Positions 54,150 to 62,409 of a stretch of 64,000 bases of DNA are shown piece after piece; the first letter of the stretch is position 1, and each line of letters begins with the position of its first letter. The position numbers were made by a program, and so were the translations under genes. The DNA lies in the NCBI RefSeq assembly GCF_018129965.1, contig NZ_JAFCKW010000033.1, positions 1 to 64,000 on the forward strand, written 5' to 3'. Below the pieces are notes generated by a model, which saw nothing but the letters and a program-made list of their open reading frames with translations, did not search any database and was not told where the DNA came from. The DNA is from Bradyrhizobium diazoefficiens (GTDB lineage: Bacteria; Pseudomonadota; Alphaproteobacteria; Rhizobiales; Xanthobacteraceae).

Positions 54150-55127
54150 ATGAATGAGGCATCGTCCCACACCCAGGAGCGGTCAGGCTGGCGGCCGGCG
54201 AGCTGCTATCCTGATCCCGCGATCAAAGCACTCGATCCCCGCTTCGAAAAATACTGGCTGAAATTGTCGGCGGTGGAGCGGCTGACCACCGGCCTGCGCT
54301 GGGCCGAGGGCCCGGTCTGGTTCGGTGACGGGCGCTATCTCCTCTGCAGCGACATTCCGAACCAGCGCATCATCAAATGGGAGGAGGAAACCGGCGCGGT
54401 GTCGGTGTTCCGCAAGCCCTCCAATTTCGCCAACGGCAACACGCGCGACCGGCAGGGCCGGCTCGTCACCTGCGAGCATGGCGGCCGCCGCGTGACCCGC
54501 ACGGAGTATGACGGCGAGATCACCGTGCTGATGGATTCATTTGGCGGCAAGCGGTTGAACTCGCCGAACGATGTCGTCGTCAAATCGGACGGCACGATCT
54601 GGTTCACCGATCCGACCTTCGGCCTGCTCGGCAATTACGAGGGCTACAAGGCGGAGTCGGAGATCGATCCGAACGTCTACCGGCTCGATCCCGCGACCGG
54701 CAAGGCGAGCATCGTCGCTGAGGGCGTGCTCGGCCCGAACGGGCTGTGCTTTTCGCCGGACGAGAAGATTCTCTACGTCGTGGAATCGCGCGGCGTGCCG
54801 AACCGGAAAATTCTCGCCTATGACGTCTCGGCCGATGGCGCCACGATTTCCAACAAGCGCGTTCACATCGATGCAGGTCCGGGCACGCCGGACGGCATGC
54901 GCTGCGACATCGACGGCAATCTCTGGTGCGGCTGGGGCATGGGCGATCCCGAGCTCGACGGCGTCGTGGTGTTCGCGCCCGACGGCGTCATGATCGGCCG
55001 CATCGCGCTGCCCGAGCGCTGCGCCAACGTCTGCTTCGGCGGCCTCAAGCGCAACCGCCTGTTCATGGCGGCGAGCCAGTCGATCTACGCGCTGTATGTG
55101 AACACGCAGGGGGCTGTGGGGGGATAG
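54150..55127 (+). CDS. SMP-30/gluconolactonase family lactonase
   Basis: A 325-residue beta-propeller lactonase. Metal and catalytic positions typical of the family are in WAEGPVWFGDG, SPNDVVVKSDGTIWFTDP, GPNGLCFSPDEK and GTPDGMRCDIDGNLWCG. It has no signal peptide, so it is probably cytoplasmic. It would open the sugar lactone made by the divergent dehydrogenase and give the free acid for the dehydratase. Start chosen at the ATG at 54150 after GAGAGAACC. Confidence 0.9.
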   Translation: MNEASSHTQERSGWRPASCYPDPAIKALDPRFEKYWLKLSAVERLTTGLRWAEGPVWFGDGRYLLCSDIPNQRIIKWEEETGAVSVFRKPSNFANGNTRDRQGRLVTCEHGGRRVTRTEYDGEITVLMDSFGGKRLNSPNDVVVKSDGTIWFTDPTFGLLGNYEGYKAESEIDPNVYRLDPATGKASIVAEGVLGPNGLCFSPDEKILYVVESRGVPNRKILAYDVSADGATISNKRVHIDAGPGTPDGMRCDIDGNLWCGWGMGDPELDGVVVFAPDGVMIGRIALPERCANVCFGGLKRNRLFMAASQSIYALYVNTQGAVGG

Positions 55128-55143
55128 GCGCAGCGCGCCGTCC

Positions 55144-55213
55144 CGTAGCCCGGATGGAGCGAAGCGCTATCCGGGACCGGTCCCGCATTCCGCTTTGCTC
55201 CATGCGGGCTACG
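55144..55213. repeat. Intergenic inverted repeat with 23-bp arms
   Basis: The arms 55144-55166 and 55191-55213 start with CGTAGCCCG and end with CGGGCTACG and match at 21 of 23 positions. It is a different type from the GTCATTCC elements. Confidence 0.8.
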
Positions 55214-55219
55214 AGAAAA

Positions 55220-55245
55220 CGCCGGAGCGGTTTCCCGCTCCGGCG
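55220..55245 (-). terminator. Intrinsic terminator of the aldehyde dehydrogenase gene
   Basis: CGCCGGAGCGG and CCGCTCCGGCG form a perfect 11-bp stem with a TTTC loop. On the minus strand it is followed by TTTTCTC. It lies 22 bp past the aldehyde dehydrogenase stop codon. Confidence 0.8.
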
Positions 55246-55267
55246 TCATTCTGTTCAGGTGACCAGC

Positions 55268-56698
55268 TTACGCCGCGTTGAAGCCCGCGACGGCCTTCAC
55301 TTCGAGGAAGTCCTCGAGGCCATACTTGCCCCATTCGCGACCGTTGCCGGACTGCTTGTAGCCGCCGAACGGCGCGGTGCGGTCGTTGGGCACGCCCTGC
55401 AGATTGACGTTGCCGGCGCGGATCTGCCGGCCGACGCGCTTGGCATCCTCGACCGACGGACCGTAGACGTAGCCCGCAAGGCCATAGGGCGTGTCGTTGG
55501 CGATCTGCACCGCCTCGGCCTCGTCCTTGGCACCGATGATGGTCAGCACCGGTCCGAAGATTTCCTCACGGGCGATCGTCATGTCGGGGGTGACGTCGGC
55601 GAAGATAGTCGGGCGGACATAGAAGCCCTTGTTGACGCCTTCGGGCAGGCCCGGGCCGCCGGCAACGAGCGTTGCGCCCTCGTCGATGCCCTTCTTGATC
55701 AGGCCCTGGATCTTGTCCCACTGGCCGCGATTGACGACGGGGCCGATGGTGGTGCCTTCGGCGCGGGGATCGCCAGCCTTGGTCTTGTCGGCGACCGCCT
55801 TCGCGATCGCGGCGACTTCCTTCATCTTCGAGGCCGGCACGATCATGCGCGAGGGCGCGTTGCAGGACTGGCCGGAGTTGTTGAACATGTGCATCACGCC
55901 GCCGGTCACCGCCTTGGTGAGGTCGGCGCCTTCGAGGATGACGTTCGGCGACTTGCCGCCCAGTTCCTGGCTGACGCGCTTGACGGTCGGCGCCGCGCGC
56001 TTGGCGACGTCGATGCCGGCGCGGGTCGAGCCGGTGAAGGAGATCATGTCGATGTCGGGGTGCTCGCTCATCGCGGCGCCGACCTCGGGGCCGAGACCGT
56101 TGACGAGGTTGAACACGCCCTTCGGCACGCCGGCTTCGTGAAGGATCTCGGCGAAGATCAACGCCGAGGTCGGCGTGAACTCGCTGGGCTTCAGGATCAT
56201 GGTGCAGCCGGCGGCGAGCGCGGGCGCGACCTTGCAGGCGATCTGGTTCAGCGGCCAGTTCCAGGGCGTGATCATGCCGACCACGCCGATCGGCTCGCGC
56301 AGCACCATGGCGGTGCCGATCGGCTCCTCGAAATGATAGTTCTTGAGCACGTCGAGCGTGGTCATGAGATGGCCGAGGCCGGCGCCGGCCTGCAGCTTCT
56401 CCGCCATCGGCAGCGGGGCGCCCATCTCGTCGGAGACGGAGGCGCCGATGTCCTTGAGACGGGTCTTGTAGATCTCGATGACCTTGGTGAGCAGCGCGAC
56501 GCGCTCGTCACGGCTGGTCTGGGAGAATGTTGCAAAGGCGCGCTTGGCGGCCGCGACGGCCTTGTCCACATCAGCCTTGGAGCCCAGCGCAACCTCGTAC
56601 ATCGCCTCTTCCGTCGCGGGGTTCACCACGGCGGTGGACTTCTTGACGGCGGGATCGACCCAGGCGCCGTCGATGTAGAATTGCATGCGATTGACCAT
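55268..56698 (-). CDS. NAD(P)-dependent aldehyde dehydrogenase
   Basis: A 476-residue aldehyde dehydrogenase oxidising an aldehyde to the acid. Catalytic Cys279 lies in NNSGQSCNAPSRM, general base Glu245 in QELGGKSPNV, and Asn146 in TPWNWPLNQ supports the oxyanion. FTGSTRAG is the coenzyme loop. The ATG at 56698 follows AGAGG; a longer in-frame opening upstream was rejected. It is alone between a terminator and a repeat. Next to a sugar-acid module it could be a ketoglutarate-semialdehyde dehydrogenase, but the sequence is also compatible with general aldehyde substrates. Confidence 0.9.
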   Translation of the reverse strand: MVNRMQFYIDGAWVDPAVKKSTAVVNPATEEAMYEVALGSKADVDKAVAAAKRAFATFSQTSRDERVALLTKVIEIYKTRLKDIGASVSDEMGAPLPMAEKLQAGAGLGHLMTTLDVLKNYHFEEPIGTAMVLREPIGVVGMITPWNWPLNQIACKVAPALAAGCTMILKPSEFTPTSALIFAEILHEAGVPKGVFNLVNGLGPEVGAAMSEHPDIDMISFTGSTRAGIDVAKRAAPTVKRVSQELGGKSPNVILEGADLTKAVTGGVMHMFNNSGQSCNAPSRMIVPASKMKEVAAIAKAVADKTKAGDPRAEGTTIGPVVNRGQWDKIQGLIKKGIDEGATLVAGGPGLPEGVNKGFYVRPTIFADVTPDMTIAREEIFGPVLTIIGAKDEAEAVQIANDTPYGLAGYVYGPSVEDAKRVGRQIRAGNVNLQGVPNDRTAPFGGYKQSGNGREWGKYGLEDFLEVKAVAGFNAA

Positions 56699-56852
56699 CG
56701 TTAACCTCTTCTTGGGGGCATGGTGGGGGCGTTTCGGCAGGCATCCTTGCACGAAAGCGCCGGCAATTGAACCCGCCATATGCGGGGCCAGCGTTGCGGC
56801 GGACGGAGGTTATATGAGCCGATGGCGGGAACGTGGCAAGGCTCTCTCGGCC

Positions 56853-56957
56853 GTCATTCCGGCGCGCGACAAAGTCGCGAGCCCTGAATCCATCTGACCA
56901 CCTGTACCGAGGCCCCATGGATTCCAGGCTCGACGCTCCGCGTCACCCCGGAATGAC
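56853..56957. repeat. Intergenic palindromic repeat, expanded copy
   Basis: GTCATTCCGG (56853-56862) and CCGGAATGAC (56948-56957) are the same ends as in the 3346 and 37648 elements, but the interior is about 25 bp longer and different. It fills much of the 275-bp gap before the AceE-like stop. Confidence 0.75.
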
Positions 56958-56973
56958 CGAGCAGTTACCTCAA

Positions 56974-59337
56974 CTACACCGCCATCTTCCGGTGCAGCAC
57001 GGGCGCGCCGGCGGTGAGGCTTTCCGCCGCATCGATGATGGCGTTGGCGTCGATGCCGTAATGGCGATAGAGGTCGGCGATGGTGCCGGTCTGGCCGAAC
57101 TGCTCGACGCCGAGCGCCTCAACGCGATGGCCGCGGACGCTGCCGAGCCATCCGAGCGTCGCCGGATGGCCGTCGATCACGGTCACGATGCCGCAGTCCC
57201 GCGGCAGCGGCGCCAGGAGTTTCTCGATATGGCTGAGATGCTGCACGCCGCGGCGATCGCGGCGCAATTTCCGTGCGGCGGTCCAGCCCGCATGCAGGCG
57301 GTCGGCCGAGGTGATCGCAAGCAGCCCGATATCGCGCCGGCTCTCGCCGATGAAGCCGGTGGCCTCGATCGCTTCGGGCGCGACCGCGCCTGTATAGGCG
57401 ATCACGAGTTCGGCATTCGGACCCGGCTTGCGCAGCCAATAGGCGCCGTCGGTGATGCCCTGCTCCAGTTCCGGCGTCATGATGCGCTGCGCCTGCTCGA
57501 TGCTGCGCGTCGAGAGGCGGAGGTAGACCGAGCCGCCCTCGCCCGGATCGCGCTGCATGTGGTTGAAGCCCCAGCCCATGATCACCGCGAGCTCGTCGAC
57601 GAAGGCCGGCTCGAACGAGGCGAGCCCGTCCTGCGCCATGCCGATCAGCGGCGTCGCGATCGACTGATGCGCGCCGCCTTCCGGCGCGAGCGTGATGCCG
57701 GATGGCGTCGCCGCCACCATGAAGCGGGCGTCCTGGTAGCAGGCATAGTTCAGCGCATCGAGCCCACGCTCGATGAAGGGATCGTAGAGCGTGCCGACCG
57801 GCAGCAGCCGCTCTCCGTTGATCTGGTGCGACAGGCCGAGCGCCGAGAGCATGATGAACAGGTTCATCTCGGCGATGCCGAGTTCGAGATGCTGGCCCTT
57901 GGGCGAGAAGTCCCAGTTGAACGTGGAGGGAATTTTCTCGCTGCGGAATAAATCTGCCTTCTCGCCGCGCGCGAACAGGCCGCGCCGATTTACCCAGGGA
58001 CCGAGATTGGTCGAGACGGTGACATCGGGCGAGGTGGTGACGATGCGCTGCGCGAGCTCGCTGTCGCCGCGCGCGATCTCGTTCAGCACGAGGCCGAAGC
58101 CCTGCTGGGTCGACATCTGCGGCGACGGCTTGAAGGCGAGCTGCCGGGGCACCTCGACCACGGGCGCGGTGAGCCGGCGGCCGTCCCGGTTGAAGGGCAC
58201 GCGCGCGAGGAAGGTGTCGAGTTCGGCGGCATCCTGCGAAAGGCCCTCGTATCTGTCCCATTCGTGGCCGGGGCGGATGTTCTGGCTCGCGCGATATGTC
58301 TCCATCTGCGCGACCGTCATCAGGCCGGCATGGTTGTCCTTGTGGCCCTGGAACGGCAGGCCGACGCCCTTGATGGTGTAGGCGATGAAGCAGACCGGGC
58401 GATCGTGGTCGATGGACTCGAACGCCTCCAGCATGCTCGCCATGTCGTGGCCGCCGAGATTTGACATCAGCGCCAGCAATTCGTCGTCGCTGCGCCTGTC
58501 GATCAGTTGCGTGATCGGGCCCTGATCGCCGATCTCATCGTGCAGATGTTTCCGGAACGACGCGCCGCCCTGGAAGCACAGCGCCGCGTAGAGCGCGTTG
58601 GGGCAATTGTCGATCCAGCGCTTCAGCGCCTCGCCGCCGGGTTCGGCGAAGGCCTCGCGCATCAGGCGGCCATATTTCACGATGACGACATCCCAGCCGA
58701 AATTGCGGAACATGGTCTCGAATTTTTCCCACAGCCCCTCGCGCACGACGGCATCGAGCGACTGGCGGTTGTAGTCCACCACCCACCACGTGTTGCGCAG
58801 GCCGTGCTTCCAGCCTTCCGCAAGCGCCTCGAAGATGTTGCCTTCGTCCATCTCGGCGTCGCCGACCAGCGCAATCATCCGCCCTTCCCCGCGGTCCTTC
58901 ATCCAGCCATGTGCCTTGACGTAGTCCTGCACCAGCGAGGCGAACAGCGTCTGCGCGACGCCGAGGCCGACCGAGCCGGTCGAGAAATCGACGTCGTCGA
59001 CGTCCTTGGTGCGCGAGGGATAGGACTGCGCGCCCTTGAAGCCGCGGAAGTTTTCCAGCTTCTCGCGGGTCTGCCGGCCGAACAGGTACTGGATGGCGTG
59101 GAACACCGGGCTCGCATGCGGCTTCACCGCGACGCGGTCTTCGGGCCGCAGCACATGGAAGTACAGCGCCGACATGATGGTCGCGAGCGAGGCCGACGAG
59201 GCCTGGTGGCCGCCGACCTTGAGGCCGTCGGAGTTGGGGCGGATGTGGTTGGCGTGGTGGATGGTCCAGGACGACAACCACAGCGCCTTGCGGCTGAGGG
59301 CGGTCAGGATTTCGAGGCGAGCGGGGTCAACGGGCAT
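56974..59337 (-). CDS. AceE/transketolase-like 2-oxo acid dehydrogenase E1 component
   Basis: A 787-residue thiamine-diphosphate enzyme resembling homodimeric pyruvate dehydrogenase E1 but about 100 residues shorter than AceE. The N-terminal domain contains KVGGHQASSASLATIM and the cofactor motif GDAEMDEGNIFEAL followed by WWVVDYN (about 159-190). The middle transketolase domain has LGIAEMNLF with the activating Glu and GAHQSI. The ATG at 59337 follows GGAGC. No E2 or E3 gene is nearby. With an Lrp/AsnC gene facing it, the pair recalls mdeB-mdeR of Pseudomonas putida, where MdeB acts on 2-ketobutyrate; that match is inference. Confidence 0.8.
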   Translation of the reverse strand: MPVDPARLEILTALSRKALWLSSWTIHHANHIRPNSDGLKVGGHQASSASLATIMSALYFHVLRPEDRVAVKPHASPVFHAIQYLFGRQTREKLENFRGFKGAQSYPSRTKDVDDVDFSTGSVGLGVAQTLFASLVQDYVKAHGWMKDRGEGRMIALVGDAEMDEGNIFEALAEGWKHGLRNTWWVVDYNRQSLDAVVREGLWEKFETMFRNFGWDVVIVKYGRLMREAFAEPGGEALKRWIDNCPNALYAALCFQGGASFRKHLHDEIGDQGPITQLIDRRSDDELLALMSNLGGHDMASMLEAFESIDHDRPVCFIAYTIKGVGLPFQGHKDNHAGLMTVAQMETYRASQNIRPGHEWDRYEGLSQDAAELDTFLARVPFNRDGRRLTAPVVEVPRQLAFKPSPQMSTQQGFGLVLNEIARGDSELAQRIVTTSPDVTVSTNLGPWVNRRGLFARGEKADLFRSEKIPSTFNWDFSPKGQHLELGIAEMNLFIMLSALGLSHQINGERLLPVGTLYDPFIERGLDALNYACYQDARFMVAATPSGITLAPEGGAHQSIATPLIGMAQDGLASFEPAFVDELAVIMGWGFNHMQRDPGEGGSVYLRLSTRSIEQAQRIMTPELEQGITDGAYWLRKPGPNAELVIAYTGAVAPEAIEATGFIGESRRDIGLLAITSADRLHAGWTAARKLRRDRRGVQHLSHIEKLLAPLPRDCGIVTVIDGHPATLGWLGSVRGHRVEALGVEQFGQTGTIADLYRHYGIDANAIIDAAESLTAGAPVLHRKMAV

Positions 59338-59406
59338 GGCGATGCTCCGGCAAATAAGGCCGATCATACCGCTGCAGGACGCGCCAGTTTTCTCAATTTT
59401 TCGCGT

Positions 59407-59430
59407 CATACCCTTAAATATTGGGATATC
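59407..59430. promoter_or_regulatory. Possible Lrp/AsnC binding region
   Basis: Between the divergent start codons is an AT-rich stretch, CCCTTAAATATTGGG (59411-59425), flanked by the repeats TCATACC (59406-59412 and 59429-59435). A/T-rich imperfect dyads bordered by C and G fit Lrp-family sites. The evidence is weak beyond position and composition. Confidence 0.4.
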
Positions 59431-59468
59431 ATACCAAGGAACGCCCTAAATTTACAGGTTTCATCCCA

Positions 59469-59930
59469 ATGACCGAGCTCGACGCCATCGACCGCAAGAT
59501 TCTTGCCCTGCTCCAGAACGACAGCCGGCTGACCATGCAGGACCTCGCCGACAAGGTCGGCCTCTCGGTCTCGCCCTGCCATCGACGGGTCAAGCTGCTG
59601 GAGGAACGCGGCGTCATCTCGCGCTACATCGCGACCGTCGACCAGAAGGCGCTGGGATTGCATGTCAGCGTGTTCATCTCGATCAAGCTGGCGCGGCAGA
59701 AGGAGGAGGATCTCAACCGCTTCGCGCGCGCGATCTCGAAATGGGACGAGGTGCTGGAGTGCTATCTGATGACCGGCAACCGCGATTACCTGCTCCGGGT
59801 GGTCGCGGCCGACCTCGCCTCGTACGAGACTTTCCTGAAGACCAAGCTGACCCGGCTCGACGGCATCGCCTCGATCGAATCGAGCTTTGCGCTCAGCCAG
59901 GTGAAATATTCGATCGCATTGCCCGTGTGA
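59469..59930 (+). CDS. Lrp/AsnC family transcriptional regulator
   Basis: A 153-residue regulator, the normal size. The N-terminal helix-turn-helix is in LDAIDRKILALLQNDSRLTMQDLADKVGLSVSPCHRRVKLLEE; the C-terminal RAM domain follows from about residue 65 with ECYLMTGNRDYLLRV. Such proteins form dimers to octamers and sense amino acids. The start at 59469 is the ATG preceding MTELDAIDR. It faces the AceE-like gene 131 bp away and probably controls it. Confidence 0.93.
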   Translation: MTELDAIDRKILALLQNDSRLTMQDLADKVGLSVSPCHRRVKLLEERGVISRYIATVDQKALGLHVSVFISIKLARQKEEDLNRFARAISKWDEVLECYLMTGNRDYLLRVVAADLASYETFLKTKLTRLDGIASIESSFALSQVKYSIALPV

Positions 59931-60015
59931 TAAGAGCGAGCCCGCCCCGGCCCTGTCACATGGACGCAACAAAGGCCGTCGATGGTCAGGTGTCATCCAG
60001 CCGAAAGAAGCACCC

Positions 60016-60936
60016 ATGACCGCTCCCGAGCGCCCCGCCGACGCCGCCATGCGCGCCCGCATCCACCAGGAACTGGCCGACAATCTCGACGAGGAACTGG
60101 AGCTCGAACTCGACGACCACCGCCTCGATGAACTGCTCGACGAGACCGACCCGCTCCATCCGTCCATGGACCGCAGGCTCTATTTCAAGGAGCTGCTCCG
60201 GCTCCAGGGCGAACTCGTCAAGCTGCAGGACTGGGTGCAGCACGAGAAGAAGAAAGTCGTTGTGCTGTTCGAGGGCCGCGATTCCGCCGGCAAGGGCGGC
60301 GTCATCAAGCGCATCACCCAGCGCCTCAATCCCCGCATCTGCCGCGTTGCCGCGCTTCCGGCGCCGAACGAACGCGAGCGCACGCAATGGTATTTCCAGC
60401 GCTACGTCGCCCATCTGCCCGCCGGCGGCGAGATCGTGCTGTTCGACCGCAGCTGGTACAACCGCGCCGGCGTCGAGCGCGTGATGGGCTTCTGCACCGA
60501 CGCCGAGTACCAGGAATTCTTCCAGTCGGTGCCGGAGTTCGAGCGGTTGCTGATCCGCTCCGGCACGACCCTGATCAAATACTGGTTCTCCATCACTGAC
60601 GACGAGCAGCAGTTCCGTTTCACCATGCGCATCAGGGATCCGCTGAAGCAGTGGAAGCTGAGCCCGATGGACGTCGAGGCGCGCAGCCGCTGGGAGCAGT
60701 ACACCAAGGCCAAGGAGGCGATGATGGAGCACACCCATCTGCCGGATTCGCCATGGTGGATCGTCGATGCCGTCGACAAGAAGCGCGCACGGCTCAACTG
60801 CATCTCGCATCTGCTGAGCCAGCTGCCGTACCAGGAGGTCGCGCGCGCCCCAGTGGTGCTGCCGCCGCGCGTGCGCAATCCAGACTATCACCGCGGCCCG
60901 ATCCCGCCGGAGATGTACGTCCCTGCGAAATATTGA
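60016..60936 (+). CDS. ppk2: Polyphosphate kinase 2 (PPK2)
   Basis: A 306-residue PPK2 enzyme that moves phosphate between polyphosphate and nucleotides. Walker A is GRDSAGKGG (87-95), Walker B begins VLFDRSWYNRAGVE (141-154), and ALPAPNERERTQWYFQRY is the lid region. The length and single domain fit class I PPK2, which phosphorylates nucleoside diphosphates. An acidic N-terminal helix (about 20-45) precedes the domain. No ppk1 or exopolyphosphatase gene is adjacent. Confidence 0.93.
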   Translation: MTAPERPADAAMRARIHQELADNLDEELELELDDHRLDELLDETDPLHPSMDRRLYFKELLRLQGELVKLQDWVQHEKKKVVVLFEGRDSAGKGGVIKRITQRLNPRICRVAALPAPNERERTQWYFQRYVAHLPAGGEIVLFDRSWYNRAGVERVMGFCTDAEYQEFFQSVPEFERLLIRSGTTLIKYWFSITDDEQQFRFTMRIRDPLKQWKLSPMDVEARSRWEQYTKAKEAMMEHTHLPDSPWWIVDAVDKKRARLNCISHLLSQLPYQEVARAPVVLPPRVRNPDYHRGPIPPEMYVPAKY

Positions 60937-60987
60937 GGGCACCCGCTGCCTGGGCCGGCGGGCAAGCTAGCCGATGAGGACAGCGAG

Positions 60988-62409
60988 ATGCCCGTGCCGA
61001 GCAATCTGAGCGTGACCAGGAACGCGGCTCGACGCCGCCATCGCTTCGGCCCGTGGCTGGCGCTGGCGAGCCTGCTCTCGGTCATGACGGTGGTGCTCGC
61101 GCTTGCCTACTGGCTCTGGCAGCCGGCGACATTGCGCATCGCCGTCGGACCGGCCGGCAGCGACGACCAGATGCTGGTGCTGGCCATCGCCCGAGCGTTC
61201 GACGCCAAGGCGGGCTCGGTGCGGCTCGTGCCGGTCCAGAGCGATGGCACGCTGCAAAGCCTCAACCTGCTCGCCACCGGCAAGGCCGACCTCGCGGTCG
61301 CGCGCGGCGATCTGACCATGCCGCCGGACGCCAGTTCAGTCGCAATCCTGCGCCGGAATTTTGTGGTGCTCTGGGCGCCGGGGGGACGCAAGGGCGCGGC
61401 GAAATCGAAGGTCACGGATATCGCCGCGCTCAGCGGTCGCCGCATCGGCATGGTTGGACTTGGCGATGCCAATCCCAACCTGTTGCGCGTCATCCTGGCC
61501 GAATCCGGCGTCAATCCGCAGAAGGTCACGATCACGCAGTTCGGCACCGACCATATCTCGGAGATGATCCAGGACCCCATGCTCGATGCCTTCATGATGG
61601 TGGGCGCACGCGACGACAAGACCATCGCCGAGACGATTGCCGCGACCACGCGCCTGCGCGGCGAGCCGAAATTCCTGCCCGTCGACGTCTCCGAGGCCAT
61701 CGCCGAGCGGCATCCGCTCTACGAATCCGAGGAGATTCCCACAGGCGCATTTGCCGCCACCCCGCAGCGGCCCGACGACAAGATCGAGACCATCGCCGTC
61801 AATCATCTGATCGTGGCGCAGACCTCGCTGTCGGAAGACGCGGTTGCCGCCTTCACCCGCGAATTGTTCATCGCCCGGCCGGCGCTCGCAAAGGAGCTGC
61901 CCGGCGCCAGCCACATCCAGAAGCCGGACACCGACAAGGATGCCGCGCTGCCGGCTCATCCGGGAGCCGCCGCCTATATCGACGGCAACGAGCGCAGCTT
62001 CATGGACAAGTACAGCGACTACATCTGGGGCGTGGTGCTGCTGCTATCCGGTCTCGGCTCGGTCGCCGCGTGGCTGCGGCATTACCTGCGTCGCGAGGAG
62101 CGCAGCGAGAACGCGTTGCATCGCGACCGTCTGCTCAAGGCGATCTCCAGCGTGCGCGAGGCGAGCTCGCTCAGCGATCTGGCCGCCATGCAGAGGGCAG
62201 CCGACGACATCCTGCGCGAAACCCTGGTCTGCCACGAAGACGGCGCGATCGAGGATGGCGACCTCGCAGCCTTCGGGCTCGTGCTCGCACAGTTCCATCA
62301 GGCGATCGTCGACCAGCGCGCGGAGATCGCCCGGACGGCAGATGCCGAGGCCATGAAATCCGACAGCGCCGCGCTTCAGCCTTTCTCTATCTCCACGGCT
62401 GCACGATGA
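60988..62409 (+). CDS. Membrane-anchored TAXI family solute-binding protein, no permease nearby
   Basis: A 473-residue protein whose central part (about 48-335) resembles TAXI solute-binding domains, with LRIAVGPAGSDDQML, LLATGKADLAVARGDL and IGMVGLGDANPNLLRVIL. Unlike ordinary binding proteins it has an uncleaved-looking N-terminal helix (about 23-43). It also has a second helix near 344-364 (WGVVLLLSGLGSVAAWL). A cytoplasmic tail of roughly 100 residues follows, with predicted helical content. No TRAP fused permease is encoded beside it. It may sense rather than transport a solute. Its 3' end overlaps the convergent dehydrogenase gene by 23 bp. Confidence 0.8.
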   Translation: MPVPSNLSVTRNAARRRHRFGPWLALASLLSVMTVVLALAYWLWQPATLRIAVGPAGSDDQMLVLAIARAFDAKAGSVRLVPVQSDGTLQSLNLLATGKADLAVARGDLTMPPDASSVAILRRNFVVLWAPGGRKGAAKSKVTDIAALSGRRIGMVGLGDANPNLLRVILAESGVNPQKVTITQFGTDHISEMIQDPMLDAFMMVGARDDKTIAETIAATTRLRGEPKFLPVDVSEAIAERHPLYESEEIPTGAFAATPQRPDDKIETIAVNHLIVAQTSLSEDAVAAFTRELFIARPALAKELPGASHIQKPDTDKDAALPAHPGAAAYIDGNERSFMDKYSDYIWGVVLLLSGLGSVAAWLRHYLRREERSENALHRDRLLKAISSVREASSLSDLAAMQRAADDILRETLVCHEDGAIEDGDLAAFGLVLAQFHQAIVDQRAEIARTADAEAMKSDSAALQPFSISTAAR

